Assembly: GCA_005503085.1 (NCBI GenBank)
Contig: SCOI01000032.1
Span: 1-35,046, forward strand
Length of the DNA: 35,046 nucleotides
From: Burkholderiales bacterium C2
Lineage (GTDB): Bacteria; Pseudomonadota; Gammaproteobacteria; Burkholderiales; Burkholderiaceae_C
Direction of reading: 5' to 3'
The notes beneath the pieces were generated by a model, which saw nothing but the letters and a program-made list of their open reading frames with translations, did no database searches and was not told where the DNA came from. Made by a program: the position numbers and the translations under genes. Of the stretch, positions 14,661 to 24,171 are shown one piece after another (the stretch's first letter is position 1; every line of letters starts with the position of its first letter).

Positions 14661-15788
14661 TCAGAAGCGGTGCGTGATGCCAAGGCCCAGGCCCTGCGGG
14701 TCCTGGCCGGCCTGCAGCCCGGCCAGGCTGTTGGCCGACAGGTTGTAGAGCGCGTCGGCGCCGTTGCTGATGCGGGTGTAGGCGGCCCACAGCTCGGTGC
14801 GCTTGGACAGGGTGTGGCCATAGCCCAGCGACACCTGGCTGGCACCCGAGTCGCTGCCCGGCCGCGCGATGCCGCCGATGGCCGCGCTGGCATTGCCGCT
14901 GGAGCGCCCGGCCCGCACATAGGAGGCGCGCAGGCTGCCGCTGGCGCTCAGCTGATGGGTCATGGCCAGCTGCCAGGCCGAGCGGCTGAGTTGCTGGCCC
15001 GGCGCCGGCTCGTAGCGCAGCCGCTCCCAGCTGCCGCGCAGCCGCGTCGGTCCGAATGAGTAGGCGATGCCAAAACGGTGCGCGCTGTCGGCGCTGCCGG
15101 GGCCGAAATACTCGCGGTGCAGCTCGTAGCCATAGGCGGCATAGAGGGGGCCCTGGCTGTAGTTGAGCAGGCCGGAGAACAGCTCGGGTGCGGTCTTGTC
15201 GGTCTTCTCCTCGCTGGGCGCCCAGGCCAGCCGGGCGCTGAAGCCCTGGATGCTGGGGCTCCAGTACTGGATCAGATTGGGCTGGCGGCGGTCGAAGGAG
15301 GCGGCCGCCGCGCCATTGGCCGCGGTCGCGAAGCCGTTGCCTATCAGGCTGTTGGAAGCAAAGATGCCGGCCGTGAAGGGGTCGACCGCATAGATCGAGA
15401 CAAAACGCAGCGGTGTCTCCCACTGGCCCAGCACCAGCTCGCCCAGGCTGCCCTTGAGTCCGATGCCGGTGTTGCGGCCACCCCAGGGACCCTCGCCGGT
15501 GTCGGCCCGCACATTGGTTTCGATCTGCGCCCAGACGCTGAGGCCGCCGCCCAGGTCCTCGCGGGCGCGAAAGCCCAGCACCGAGAGGTTGTTGGCCAGG
15601 CGCTTCAGGCTGCCGTTGCTGCCGCCGCTGACGATCTCGGCATCTACCTTCAGAAAGCCGTAGATGCTGACCGCGCTGCCCTCGGCCTGAGCCAAGGCGG
15701 CGCCGCTGACGCCCAGCATGGCCACAGCCGACAGCGCGGCCAGCCGGCTGGTCTTGCGCGGCGCAGGGGTCGGAACAGTCTTCTTCAT
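14661..15788 (-). CDS. Outer-membrane porin (Gram-negative general porin family)
   Basis: This is a 375-residue porin. Its signal peptide covers about residues 1-34 (AALSAVAMLGVSGAALAQA), followed by the classic start SVSIYGFLKVDAE-like SAVSIYGFLKVD. It also has the SVLGFRAREDLGGGL block and a C-terminal strand ending in Phe (GLGITHRF), the outer-membrane assembly signal. It is a typical 16-stranded Burkholderiales porin and provides diffusion across the outer membrane. It is divergent from the molybdenum hydroxylase operon. The site C island gives it a TTGGAT-N17-TATACA promoter with a leader of about 34 bases. The shared operator suggests it carries the catabolic substrate; that is inference. 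Confidence 0.92.
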   Translation of the reverse strand: MKKTVPTPAPRKTSRLAALSAVAMLGVSGAALAQAEGSAVSIYGFLKVDAEIVSGGSNGSLKRLANNLSVLGFRAREDLGGGLSVWAQIETNVRADTGEGPWGGRNTGIGLKGSLGELVLGQWETPLRFVSIYAVDPFTAGIFASNSLIGNGFATAANGAAAASFDRRQPNLIQYWSPSIQGFSARLAWAPSEEKTDKTAPELFSGLLNYSQGPLYAAYGYELHREYFGPGSADSAHRFGIAYSFGPTRLRGSWERLRYEPAPGQQLSRSAWQLAMTHQLSASGSLRASYVRAGRSSGNASAAIGGIARPGSDSGASQVSLGYGHTLSKRTELWAAYTRISNGADALYNLSANSLAGLQAGQDPQGLGLGITHRF

Positions 15789-15827
15789 GACATCGGCCTC
15801 GTTGAGATGGGATGCTTCAATGATGTC

Positions 15828-15857
15828 ATGTATACAAAATATTTATTAGGTATCCAA
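15828..15857. promoter_or_regulatory. Composite GntR-type operator/promoter, site C (porin / molybdenum hydroxylase)
   Basis: The palindrome TGTATACA (15829-15836) is followed 20 bases on by the weaker box GGTATCCA (15849-15856), with a nearly pure A/T spacer. On the minus strand TTGGAT (15857-15852), 17 bases and TATACA (15834-15829) form the porin promoter. Arrangement and orientation match site B. The remaining 110 bases up to the hydroxylase gene are AT-rich for this window, and I see no second clear promoter in them. Confidence 0.6.
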
Positions 15858-15970
15858 AATATCCGAACTCCTTTGCGTTCCGGTGCTGCAATCGATCCAG
15901 AAACAAAACCACTGAATCAACAAATATTTTGCGTTTGTATTGCTGCTAGGCCCTGTGTCCAATTGCCCCC

Positions 15971-18127
15971 ATGCCTACCGAACAAGCCGCCATCCCCGAC
16001 GACGTCGGCTTTCTGCGCGTCGAAGACCCGGCCCTGCTGAGCGGGCGCGGGCGCTTTGTCGGCGATATCCGCCTGCCCGGCCAGGCCCACGCGGTCTTTG
16101 TGCGCAGCCCCCATGCCCATGCGCGGCTGCTGGGCCTGGAGATGGCCGAGGCGCGGGCCCAGCCGGGCGTGCTGGCGGTGCTGGGCCCGGCCGATTTCGC
16201 CGGCCTGCGCCAGCCCCGCGTCAACCGCCTGCTGGCCGGCATGACCCTGCCCGAGGCCGAGCTGGTGCCGGCCGACCGGGTGCTGGCGGTCGGCGCACCG
16301 GTGGCCCTGGTGCTGGCCGAGAGCCGGGCCCAGGCCCAGGCGGCGGCCGATCTGGTCTGGGCCGACTATCAAGACCTGGCCCCGGTTCTGGACCACCAGA
16401 GCGAAGGCGCCCCCGCGCTTTATCCCGGCCTGCCCGACAACATCGCGCTGCGCAGCGATTTCGCCGTGGGCCGCCTGCCCGAAAGCCCTCCAGCGGCCGA
16501 GGCGCAGATCGCCTTGCCCCGGGTCGCGCCGGCGCCCATGGAGCCGCGCGCCGCGCTCCTGAGCTGGGACGGCCAGGGCCTGCAGGCCTGGTTGTCGACC
16601 CAGACCCCCAGCCGCGCCCGCGAGGACCTGGCGCTGGCGCTGGGCCTGGCGCTGGAACAGGTGAGGGTGGTGGCGCCCGATGTCGGCGGCGCCTTCGGCG
16701 GCAAGGCCTCGGTGTTTCCGGAAGACCTGATGCTGGCCTGGGCTGCGCGTCGGCTGGGCCGGCCGCTGCTGTGGCAGTCCACCCGTGGCGAGGACCTGCT
16801 GTCGGCCACCCATGGCCGTGCCGCGCGGCTGCAGGGCCGGCTGTGGCTGGATGCCGACGGCCACCTCGCCGCGCTGCAGGCCGATCTGTGCTTTGCGTTG
16901 GGCCACTGGCTGCCCTATAGCGCGGCCGCGCCGCTGCGCAACGCCTGCCGCATCCTGCCCGGGCCTTACCGCGTGCCGGTGCAGGCGGTGCGTGGCGAGG
17001 GCCGCTTGTCGAATGCCGCCGCGGTGGGCATCTACCGCGGCGCTGGTCGGCCCGAGGCGGCCATCTTGATGGAGCGCTTGATCGACGAGGCGGCCGCCGG
17101 CGCGGGCCTGGACCCGCTGGCGCTGCGCCTGCGCAACTGCTGGGCGCCGCAGCAGCTGCCCGCCGACTGGCCCAATGGCCAGCGCCTCGATGCCTGCGAT
17201 CTGCCGGCCCTGCTGCGCCGCGCCGCCGAGATGTTCGGCTACGAAGAGCGCCGCGCCGAGCAGGCGCGCCGTCGCGCGGCCGGCGAGGTGGTGGGCCTGG
17301 GCATCGCCCTCTATGTCGAGCCCTGCGGCCAGGGCTTCGAGAGCGTGCGCCTGACGGCCCAGGCCGATGGCCGCTACCTGCTGTCCACCGGCGCCACGGC
17401 CCAGGGCCAGGGCCGCGAGACCAGCTATGCGCTGATCGCCGCCGAGGCGCTGGGCTGTGCGAGCGCCGACATCCGCGTGCTTCATGGCGATACCGCCGCC
17501 TGCCCGGTGGGCATCGGCGCGCTGGCCAGCCGCAGCACGGCCATCGGCGGCAGCGCGGTGCTGAAGGCGGCGCAGCAGCTGCGCGCCGAGCTGGCCGCCG
17601 GCGCGGCATTGCCGCACACGGTGGACCTGGTGCACGAGGTCGCGCACGAGGCCTGGGCGGCCGGCTGCGTGATGCTGGCGCTGACCATCGATCGCGAGAC
17701 CGGCCAGCCCCGCATCGAGGACCTGGTCTGGGTCGACGATGCCGGCCAGGTGGTCGTGCCGGCCCTGGTCCATGGGCAGCTGATCGGCGGCCTGGCCCAG
17801 GGCCTGGGCCAGGGCCTGATGGAGCGCCTGGTCTATGACGAGCAGGGCCAGCTGCTGACCGGCTCGCTGATGGACTACGCGCTGCCGCGCGCCGACGACA
17901 TGCCGGCGCGCCTGCGGCTTGCCAGCCTGCCGACCCGCAGCGCCGCCAATGCGCTGGGCGCCAAGGGGGTCGGCGAGGCCGGTTGCATCGGTGCGCCGGC
18001 CGCACTGCTGAACGCCGCGCATGACGCGCTGCGGCCGCTGGGCGGCCACCCACAGCTCGACTTTCCGCTGACGGCCGAGCGCCTGTGGCGGGCCATCCAC
18101 CAAGACAACACGGAGAGCAAGTCATGA
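15971..18127 (+). CDS. Molybdenum hydroxylase large subunit (xanthine dehydrogenase/CoxL form II family)
   Basis: This 718-residue molybdopterin-binding catalytic subunit is slightly short for a family of about 760-800. Visible motifs are the N-terminal RVEDPALLSGRGRFVGDI, the cofactor loop GGAFGGK near residue 238, the substrate loop IYRGAGRPEA near 358, and the catalytic Glu E669 in KGVGEAG. The YRGAGR loop is the form II type, so CO oxidation (AYRCSFR-type loop) is not expected. Such enzymes hydroxylate carbon next to ring nitrogen, or aldehydes, using water. The small and medium subunits follow after one inserted gene. Divergence from the porin across site C links it to the GntR regulon. 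No clear ribosome-binding site precedes the ATG. Confidence 0.92.
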   Translation: MPTEQAAIPDDVGFLRVEDPALLSGRGRFVGDIRLPGQAHAVFVRSPHAHARLLGLEMAEARAQPGVLAVLGPADFAGLRQPRVNRLLAGMTLPEAELVPADRVLAVGAPVALVLAESRAQAQAAADLVWADYQDLAPVLDHQSEGAPALYPGLPDNIALRSDFAVGRLPESPPAAEAQIALPRVAPAPMEPRAALLSWDGQGLQAWLSTQTPSRAREDLALALGLALEQVRVVAPDVGGAFGGKASVFPEDLMLAWAARRLGRPLLWQSTRGEDLLSATHGRAARLQGRLWLDADGHLAALQADLCFALGHWLPYSAAAPLRNACRILPGPYRVPVQAVRGEGRLSNAAAVGIYRGAGRPEAAILMERLIDEAAAGAGLDPLALRLRNCWAPQQLPADWPNGQRLDACDLPALLRRAAEMFGYEERRAEQARRRAAGEVVGLGIALYVEPCGQGFESVRLTAQADGRYLLSTGATAQGQGRETSYALIAAEALGCASADIRVLHGDTAACPVGIGALASRSTAIGGSAVLKAAQQLRAELAAGAALPHTVDLVHEVAHEAWAAGCVMLALTIDRETGQPRIEDLVWVDDAGQVVVPALVHGQLIGGLAQGLGQGLMERLVYDEQGQLLTGSLMDYALPRADDMPARLRLASLPTRSAANALGAKGVGEAGCIGAPAALLNAAHDALRPLGGHPQLDFPLTAERLWRAIHQDNTESKS

Positions 18128-19083
18128 ACTACAGCAAGCAAGACGCCAAGGCCTATGCCAAGGCGCATTTCACCGGCGTCTGGGCCGCCACCCTGACACC
18201 GTTCGATGCCAGCGGCGCCGTCGACGAAGAGGGCTTTCGCGCGAATCTGCGCCACTGGATGGGCGGGCTGAAGCTCGGCGGCCTGTTCGTCTGCGGCAAG
18301 CAGGGCGAGTTCTTCGCTATGTCGCTGGCAGAGCGCAAGCGCAGCTTCGAGATCGCCGCCGAGGAGGCCGCAGCCCTGGGTTCGCGCACCGTGATGTCCT
18401 GCTCCGACACCAATCTGGACACGGTGCTGGCGCTGGGCCGCCATGCCCAGGCGGTGGGCGCCGACTGGATCGTCGTGCACAGCCCGGTGCTGCATTTCGG
18501 CGCCGATACCGACGAGACCATCTACGAGTACTACCGCCATATCAGCGAGCAGCTGGACATCGGCATCGCGATGTGGAACCACCCGGACTGCGGCTATCTG
18601 ATGAGCCCGGCGCTCTGCGCCCGCATCGCCCAGCTGCCCAATATCGTCGCGATCAAGTACAGCGTTCCGCGCGAGATGTATATCGAGCTGAGCCGCCTGG
18701 TCGGGGAGCAGATCCAGGTCAGCACCGCCTCGGAGGAGGAGTGGCTGGACAATATCGAGGAGCTGGGCTGGCGCCTGTACCTGTGCTCGACCCCGCCGCT
18801 GCTGCTGCAGACCGGCGCCGACCAGCGCATCAACGACTACACCCGCCTGGCCTTCGAGGGCAAGTTCAAGGAGGCCAGGGTGGTGCGCGACAGTCTGGAG
18901 TCGGCGCGCCAGGCCTTCAAGGCCTGCAAGCCCAAGGGCAAACCGCAGGCGCACAGCAAGTACTGGCTGGAGCTGCTGGGCCGCGTCGGCGGACCTGTGC
19001 GCCGGCCGCTCTTGCCGCTGACCGAGGCCGAGAAGGCCCTGATCCGCGAGCAGTTCGCCCTCAGCGGCCTGAAGCTGGATTGA
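18124..19083 (+). CDS. DapA-family lyase/hydratase-aldolase with an altered active-site Tyr position
   Basis: This 319-residue class I TIM-barrel protein starts at ATG 18124, which overlaps the large-subunit stop as ATGA. The Schiff-base Lys is K178 (VAIKYSVP). The usual catalytic Tyr of the YNxP motif is Trp (W151 in AMWNHPDCGY), and the GTTGE loop reads CGKQGE. The C-terminal block HSKYWLELLGRVGGPVRRPL recalls hydratase-aldolases of aromatic catabolism (NahE-like). It is inserted between the large and small subunit genes of the molybdenum hydroxylase, so the reactions are probably consecutive in one pathway. Lysine-pathway dihydrodipicolinate synthase is ruled out. The precise reaction is unknown. 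Confidence 0.86.
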   Translation: MNYSKQDAKAYAKAHFTGVWAATLTPFDASGAVDEEGFRANLRHWMGGLKLGGLFVCGKQGEFFAMSLAERKRSFEIAAEEAAALGSRTVMSCSDTNLDTVLALGRHAQAVGADWIVVHSPVLHFGADTDETIYEYYRHISEQLDIGIAMWNHPDCGYLMSPALCARIAQLPNIVAIKYSVPREMYIELSRLVGEQIQVSTASEEEWLDNIEELGWRLYLCSTPPLLLQTGADQRINDYTRLAFEGKFKEARVVRDSLESARQAFKACKPKGKPQAHSKYWLELLGRVGGPVRRPLLPLTEAEKALIREQFALSGLKLD

Positions 19084-19088
19084 GCGCG

Positions 19089-19563
<475 letters not shown>

Positions 19564-19571
<8 letters not shown>

Positions 19572-20373
19572 CTTCGAGTACTGCCGCCCCGGCTCGGTGG
19601 CCGAGGTGCTGGCCTTGCTGCGCGACGGCGTCGATGCCAAGCTGCTGGCCGGCGGGCAAAGCCTGCTGGCGGCGATGAAGCTGGGCCTGATGGCGCCGGC
19701 GCGGCTGATCGACCTGGGCGGCATCGCGGCGCTGCGCGAGAGCCGCGAGCAGGGCGGCCGCTTGCTGCTCGGCGCGATGCAGACCCATCGCGAGCTGGCC
19801 GCGTCGGCAGCGCTGCGCGCCTGGGTGCCGGGTCTTGCGACGATGGCCGGCCATATCGCCGACGCCCAGGTGCGGGCGATGGGCACGGTGGGTGGCTCGG
19901 TGGCCAATGCCGATCCGGCCGCCTGCTGGCCGGCCGGGCTGCTGGCGCTGGACGCGAGCTTTGCGACCGAGCGGCGCGAGCTCGTCGCCGATGACTTTTT
20001 CACCGGCTTCTTCGGCACCGCGCTGGAGCCGGACGAGCTGCTGTGCGGCCTGCGCCTGCGCCGGCCGCGGCGTTTTGCCTATCTGAAGATCGAGCAGCCG
20101 GCCTCGCGCTTTGCGCTGGTGGGCGTGGCCGTGGCCCAGCTGGACGATGGCGCGGTGCGCGTCGCCGTCAGCGGCACGACCCAGGGCGTGCAGCGCCTGA
20201 CGGCCTTCGAGGCCGCGCTGGCGCGCCGCTTCGAGCCGGCCGCGCTGCAAGGCCTGCGCGTCGATCAAGACCTGATGGCCGGCGATCTGCATGCCGGCTC
20301 CGATTACCGCGCCCATCTGGCGGCCGTGCTGGCCCGCCGTGTGGTGCATCAAGCCCTGGAGATGGCAAGGTGA
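19564..20373 (+). CDS. Molybdenum hydroxylase medium subunit, FAD-binding
   Basis: This 269-residue FAD-binding subunit of the CoxM/CutM/XdhB type has the two flavin-binding motifs: LLAGGQSL near residues 27-34 (AGGQS) and MGTVGGSVANADP near 105-117 (TVGGS). A C-terminal CO-dehydrogenase-flavoprotein-like region begins near residue 170. It accepts electrons from the iron-sulfur subunit and passes them to NAD+ or a quinone. With the large and small subunits encoded upstream it completes the three-subunit enzyme. The gene order is large, DapA-like, small, medium. Confidence 0.94.
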
Positions 20374-21182
20374 AACAAGACAACAAAGCAATGAGAGTGG
20401 CCCTGATCGGCCATGGGGCGATAGGCCGCGTGATCGCCGCCGAGCTGCTGGCGCTGGGGCCGGCCGCCGGGGTCGAGCTGGTGGGCGTGCTGTGCCGCCA
20501 TGCGGAGGAGGGCGCGGGCCTGGCCGTGCCGGTGCTGACCGAGATCGAAGCGCTGCTGGCCCTGGGCCCGCAGCTGGTGGTCGAGGCCGCCGGCCACGAG
20601 GCGGTGCGCAGCCATGGCGAGGCCTGCCTGGAGGCCGGGGCCGATCTCTTGATCGTCTCGGTCGGGGCGCTGTCCGATGCAGCCCTGCTGGAAGCGCTGC
20701 AGCGCAAGGCCGGCGCCGAGGGGCGTCAGGTCCTGCTGCCCTCGGGCGCGCTGGCCGGGCTGGACTGGTTGCAGGCAGCGCGGCTGGCCGGTCTGGACAG
20801 CGTCTGCTACCGCTCGCGCAAGCCGCCGCAGGCCTGGCGCGACACGCCGGCCGAGGCCTTGCTGGACCTGGCCACCGTGCGCGAGCCGACCGTGTTTTTC
20901 CGCGGCACGGCGCGCGAGGCGGCACGCCAGTATCCGAAGAATGCCAATGTGGCCGCGACCCTGGCGCTGTGCACGCTGGGCCTGGATGAGACCCAGGTCG
21001 AGCTGATCGCCGACCCGCAGGCCAGCGGCAATGTGCATGAGATCGAAGCGCAAAGCCGGGTCGGCCGTATCAGCCTGCAGGTGCAGAACCTGCCGTCGCC
21101 CGACAACCCCAAGACCTCGCTGGTGACGCCGTACTCGGCGCTGCGCACCATCATGGCGCGGTGCGCCGCCGTGAGTGTTTGA
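20370..21182 (+). CDS. nadX: Aspartate dehydrogenase (NadX-like)
   Basis: This is an NAD(P)-dependent dehydrogenase of the L-aspartate dehydrogenase family. The Rossmann motif is GHGAIG and the family block is YPKNANVAATLAL. The conserved catalytic-region His is in GNVHEIEAQS, and NLPSPDNPKTS is also typical. GTG 20370 overlaps the upstream stop as GTGA and has a GGAG eight bases upstream; ATG 20391 gives the more usual N-terminus (MRVALIG, 263 residues) but lacks a ribosome-binding site. Known enzymes turn aspartate into iminoaspartate for NAD synthesis or into oxaloacetate and ammonia. In this operon a dehydrogenase or imine-reducing role on a catabolic intermediate is also possible. The 3' end overlaps the convergent LysR gene by 32 bases. 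Confidence 0.84.
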   Translation: MKQDNKAMRVALIGHGAIGRVIAAELLALGPAAGVELVGVLCRHAEEGAGLAVPVLTEIEALLALGPQLVVEAAGHEAVRSHGEACLEAGADLLIVSVGALSDAALLEALQRKAGAEGRQVLLPSGALAGLDWLQAARLAGLDSVCYRSRKPPQAWRDTPAEALLDLATVREPTVFFRGTAREAARQYPKNANVAATLALCTLGLDETQVELIADPQASGNVHEIEAQSRVGRISLQVQNLPSPDNPKTSLVTPYSALRTIMARCAAVSV

Positions 21183-22134
21183 CCGCGACAGGAGCCTGCA
21201 GATGCGTCCTCAGATGTTCGACCATGGCACGCGCCGCCGGCGACAGCGAGCGCTGCTTCAGCTGGGCCAGGCTCAGCTGGCGCAGCACCCGGGGCTCGGT
21301 CAGTGGCACGCCGACCAGGCCCTGCGGCGCAGCCGCCCCGGCCTTCAGCGCATAGGCCGGCAGGATGGCCACACCCAGGCCGGCGGCGGCCATCGCCATC
21401 GCGGTGCTGATATGGGCCACTTCCTGGGCCGGGCGCGGGCAGCCACCCAGCGGCGCAAAGCTCTGCTCGACCAGGGCGCGCAGCCCGCTGCCGGGCTTGA
21501 TCAAGAGCAGCGGCTGGTCCAGCAGATCGGCCCAGCGCAACTGCTGGGCGTCGGCCAGCGCATGGCTGGCGGCGCAGACCAGCACCATGGGATCGGCCAG
21601 CAGCGGTTCGAACTGCAGATCGGGCTCGGCAGCGTCGTCGAAGGTGGCCAAGGCCAGGTCCAGCTCGCCCAGGCGCAGCTGGCCGACCAGCTGGTCGGCG
21701 CTGGCGTCCAGCAGGCTCAGCGCGATGCCGGGATGGGCGGCCTGAAAGCTCTGCATCAACTCGGGCATCATGCTGGCGGCCAGCAACGGCGTCGTGCCCA
21801 GACGCACCCGGCCACGGCGCGCCTCGGCCACCGCGCGCAGGTCGTGGGCGGCATGGTCCAGATCGGCCAGCACCCGCTCGACCGTCGGCACCAGCTCATG
21901 ACCGGCCTCGGTCAGCTCCAGCCGGCGCGTCGTGCGGTCCAGCAGGCGCAGGCCCAGCTCGGCCTCCAGCGCGCGTATCAAGGCCGACAGCGCCGACTGG
22001 CTCAGGAACAGCTGCTGGGCCGCACGCGTGAAACTGCCCTCGCGCGCGACGGCGGCAAAGCCGCGCAGCTGCTTCAGCGACACATTGGCGGGCCGCAGCT
22101 TGTGGGCGGCCGAGTTGGGAAGGTCGTTCGACAT
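21151..22134 (-). CDS. LysR-family transcriptional regulator
   Basis: This 327-residue regulator has an N-terminal winged helix-turn-helix at about residues 18-77 (SLKQLRGFAAVAREGSFTRA, then QSALSALIRALEAELG) and a periplasmic-binding-protein-like effector domain from about 105 to 310. ATG 22134 gives the usual LysR N-terminus. ATG 22149 would add five residues and neither has a strong ribosome-binding site. It is divergent from 3-hydroxyanthranilate dioxygenase with only 33 bases between start codons, so regulatory sequence must overlap the coding starts. Activation of the dioxygenase-CoxG pair by an aromatic effector is the likely role, by analogy with other divergent LysR genes. Confidence 0.92.
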   Translation of the reverse strand: MSNDLPNSAAHKLRPANVSLKQLRGFAAVAREGSFTRAAQQLFLSQSALSALIRALEAELGLRLLDRTTRRLELTEAGHELVPTVERVLADLDHAAHDLRAVAEARRGRVRLGTTPLLAASMMPELMQSFQAAHPGIALSLLDASADQLVGQLRLGELDLALATFDDAAEPDLQFEPLLADPMVLVCAASHALADAQQLRWADLLDQPLLLIKPGSGLRALVEQSFAPLGGCPRPAQEVAHISTAMAMAAAGLGVAILPAYALKAGAAAPQGLVGVPLTEPRVLRQLSLAQLKQRSLSPAARAMVEHLRTHLQAPVAVKHSRRRTAP

Positions 22135-22167
22135 GGGCGGCCGGATCATAGATGGAGACTTTTCTAA

Positions 22168-22764
<597 letters not shown>

Positions 22765-22765
22765 T

Positions 22766-23284
22766 ATGTTGATCAAGAACGAGAAACTGCTGCGCTGCGG
22801 CCAGGCCACGGCATGGGCGGCGCTGAACGACGATGCGGTGCTGCAGGCCAGCATCCCCGGCTGCGAGAGTCTGCGGCGCAGCGCGCCCGAGCAGCTGGAG
22901 GCCGTGGTCGCCGCCGCGCTGGGCCCGGTGCGGGCGCGCTTCACCGGCAAGCTGAGCCTGGCCGATATCGAGGCGCCTCACGGCTACCGCCTCAGCTTCG
23001 AGGGCCAAGCCGGCCCGGCCGGCTTCAGCAAGGGCACGGCCAGCGTGCGGCTGACGCCGCAAGGCCCGGACCAGACCCTGCTCAGCTACGAGGCCCAGGT
23101 GCAGATCGGCGGCAAGCTGGCCCAGATCGGCTCGCGCGTGATCGAGGCCGCCGCGCAGAAGATCATCGGCGAGTTCTTCGGTCGCTTCGAGGCCCAGCTG
23201 GCGGCGCCGGTCGCAGCCCCAGTGCCCGTCAACGACGGCCTGTGGGCCCGGCTGCGGCGCTGGCTGCGCGGCCGGCTGTTCTAG
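22766..23284 (+). CDS. CoxG/SRPBCC-family protein (CO dehydrogenase subunit G-like)
   Basis: This 172-residue CoxG-type START/SRPBCC protein starts at ATG 22766, one base after the dioxygenase stop. Family blocks are ALNDDAVLQASIPGCESL near residues 16-33, VRARFTGKLSLADI near 53-66, and GGKLAQIGSRVIEAAAQKI near 113-131. The basic C-terminus WARLRRWLRGRLF could associate with the membrane. CoxG proteins accompany molybdenum hydroxylases and are thought to recruit or membrane-attach them, or to bind quinone-like hydrophobic ligands. Here it is co-transcribed with 3-hydroxyanthranilate dioxygenase and lies 2.4 kb from the hydroxylase subunits, which supports a functional link between the two. 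Confidence 0.87.
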   Translation: MLIKNEKLLRCGQATAWAALNDDAVLQASIPGCESLRRSAPEQLEAVVAAALGPVRARFTGKLSLADIEAPHGYRLSFEGQAGPAGFSKGTASVRLTPQGPDQTLLSYEAQVQIGGKLAQIGSRVIEAAAQKIIGEFFGRFEAQLAAPVAAPVPVNDGLWARLRRWLRGRLF

Positions 23285-23342
23285 GCTCGTAACCCGGCTT
23301 GCCGTATTCTTGGCCCGGTCTGGGCTGTGACGGGAGGCCGGT

Positions 23343-24128
23343 GTGAGGAATCGGGAACGAGGCTGGCTGCTGCTGGTCGTGCTGGCCGGCTGCCTGGGCC
23401 TGGCGCAGGCCAGGCCCGACTGTTCGCGCCCGCTGAGCCTGGCCCTGCACGACCATGGCCTGCTCTATTCGGCCGAGACCGGTGAGGGCATCGACAAGGA
23501 CATCGCCGACGAGCTGGCGCGGCGCAGCGGCTGCCGCTTCCATGTCTCGCTGCTGCCGCGCGCCCGCATCTGGCAGCTGATCGAATCGGGCGCGCTGGAC
23601 TTCAGCCTGTCGGGCATCAGCAACGCCGAGCGCGAGAAGTTCGCCGCCTTCGCCTGGTATTTCTCCAACAAGTACTACCTGCTGGTGCGCCGCGATGCCC
23701 AGGTCGCGCGGCTGGAAGACTTCGAGCGCAACCCCCGGCTGAAGCTGGGCGTGATCCGCAGCTTCCGCTACAGCGCCAGCGCGAACCGCCTGGTCGATGT
23801 GGTCGATGCCCGGCAAGGCCTGACCCTGTCCTCGGGCCTGACGCCGCTGTTCAAGGCCCTGCAGGCCAACCAGATCCAGGCCATGATCGTCGAGCCCTTC
23901 GACTACCCGACGCTGGAGTCGGAGCGCTTGCGCGAGCTGAGCCAGATCATCGAGTTCGGCGACCCGCCGGTGCCGCATGGGCTGATCATGTCGCGTGCGA
24001 GCTTGTCCGAGGCCGAGCAGGGCCGCTGGCGGGTCCTGGTCGACGAGATGCGGCGTGACGGCACGGTGCTGCGCATATTTGAGAAATATTTCAAACCCGA
24101 GCTGGCAAGGGCTATGGTTCAGTTCTGA
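23343..24128 (+). CDS. Periplasmic solute-binding protein family 3 (transporter substrate-binding domain protein)
   Basis: This 261-residue protein begins at GTG 23343, six bases after GGGAGG. A signal peptide covers about residues 1-23 (LLLVVLAGCLGLAQA). The mature domain is SBP_bac_3 type, with a GIDKDIADELARRSGCRFHV block and the FSLSGISNAEREKFAAFA block typical of this family. No transporter permease or ATPase is nearby. It is followed closely by a CHASE-PAS-GGDEF protein, suggesting it works as a periplasmic ligand sensor for that cyclase or for an importer elsewhere. The ligand is unknown, though amino acids are common for the family. Confidence 0.87.
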   Translation: MRNRERGWLLLVVLAGCLGLAQARPDCSRPLSLALHDHGLLYSAETGEGIDKDIADELARRSGCRFHVSLLPRARIWQLIESGALDFSLSGISNAEREKFAAFAWYFSNKYYLLVRRDAQVARLEDFERNPRLKLGVIRSFRYSASANRLVDVVDARQGLTLSSGLTPLFKALQANQIQAMIVEPFDYPTLESERLRELSQIIEFGDPPVPHGLIMSRASLSEAEQGRWRVLVDEMRRDGTVLRIFEKYFKPELARAMVQF

Positions 24129-24171
24129 AATCAAGAGGTCCTCCATCTTGGGCACCACCGGTCCACATGCC

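Noticed and set aside
15917-18103. A 728-codon minus-strand open frame opposite the molybdenum hydroxylase large subunit
   Set aside because: The plus-strand product has all molybdenum hydroxylase motifs. The antisense translation is repetitive Gln/Arg/Ala/His sequence.
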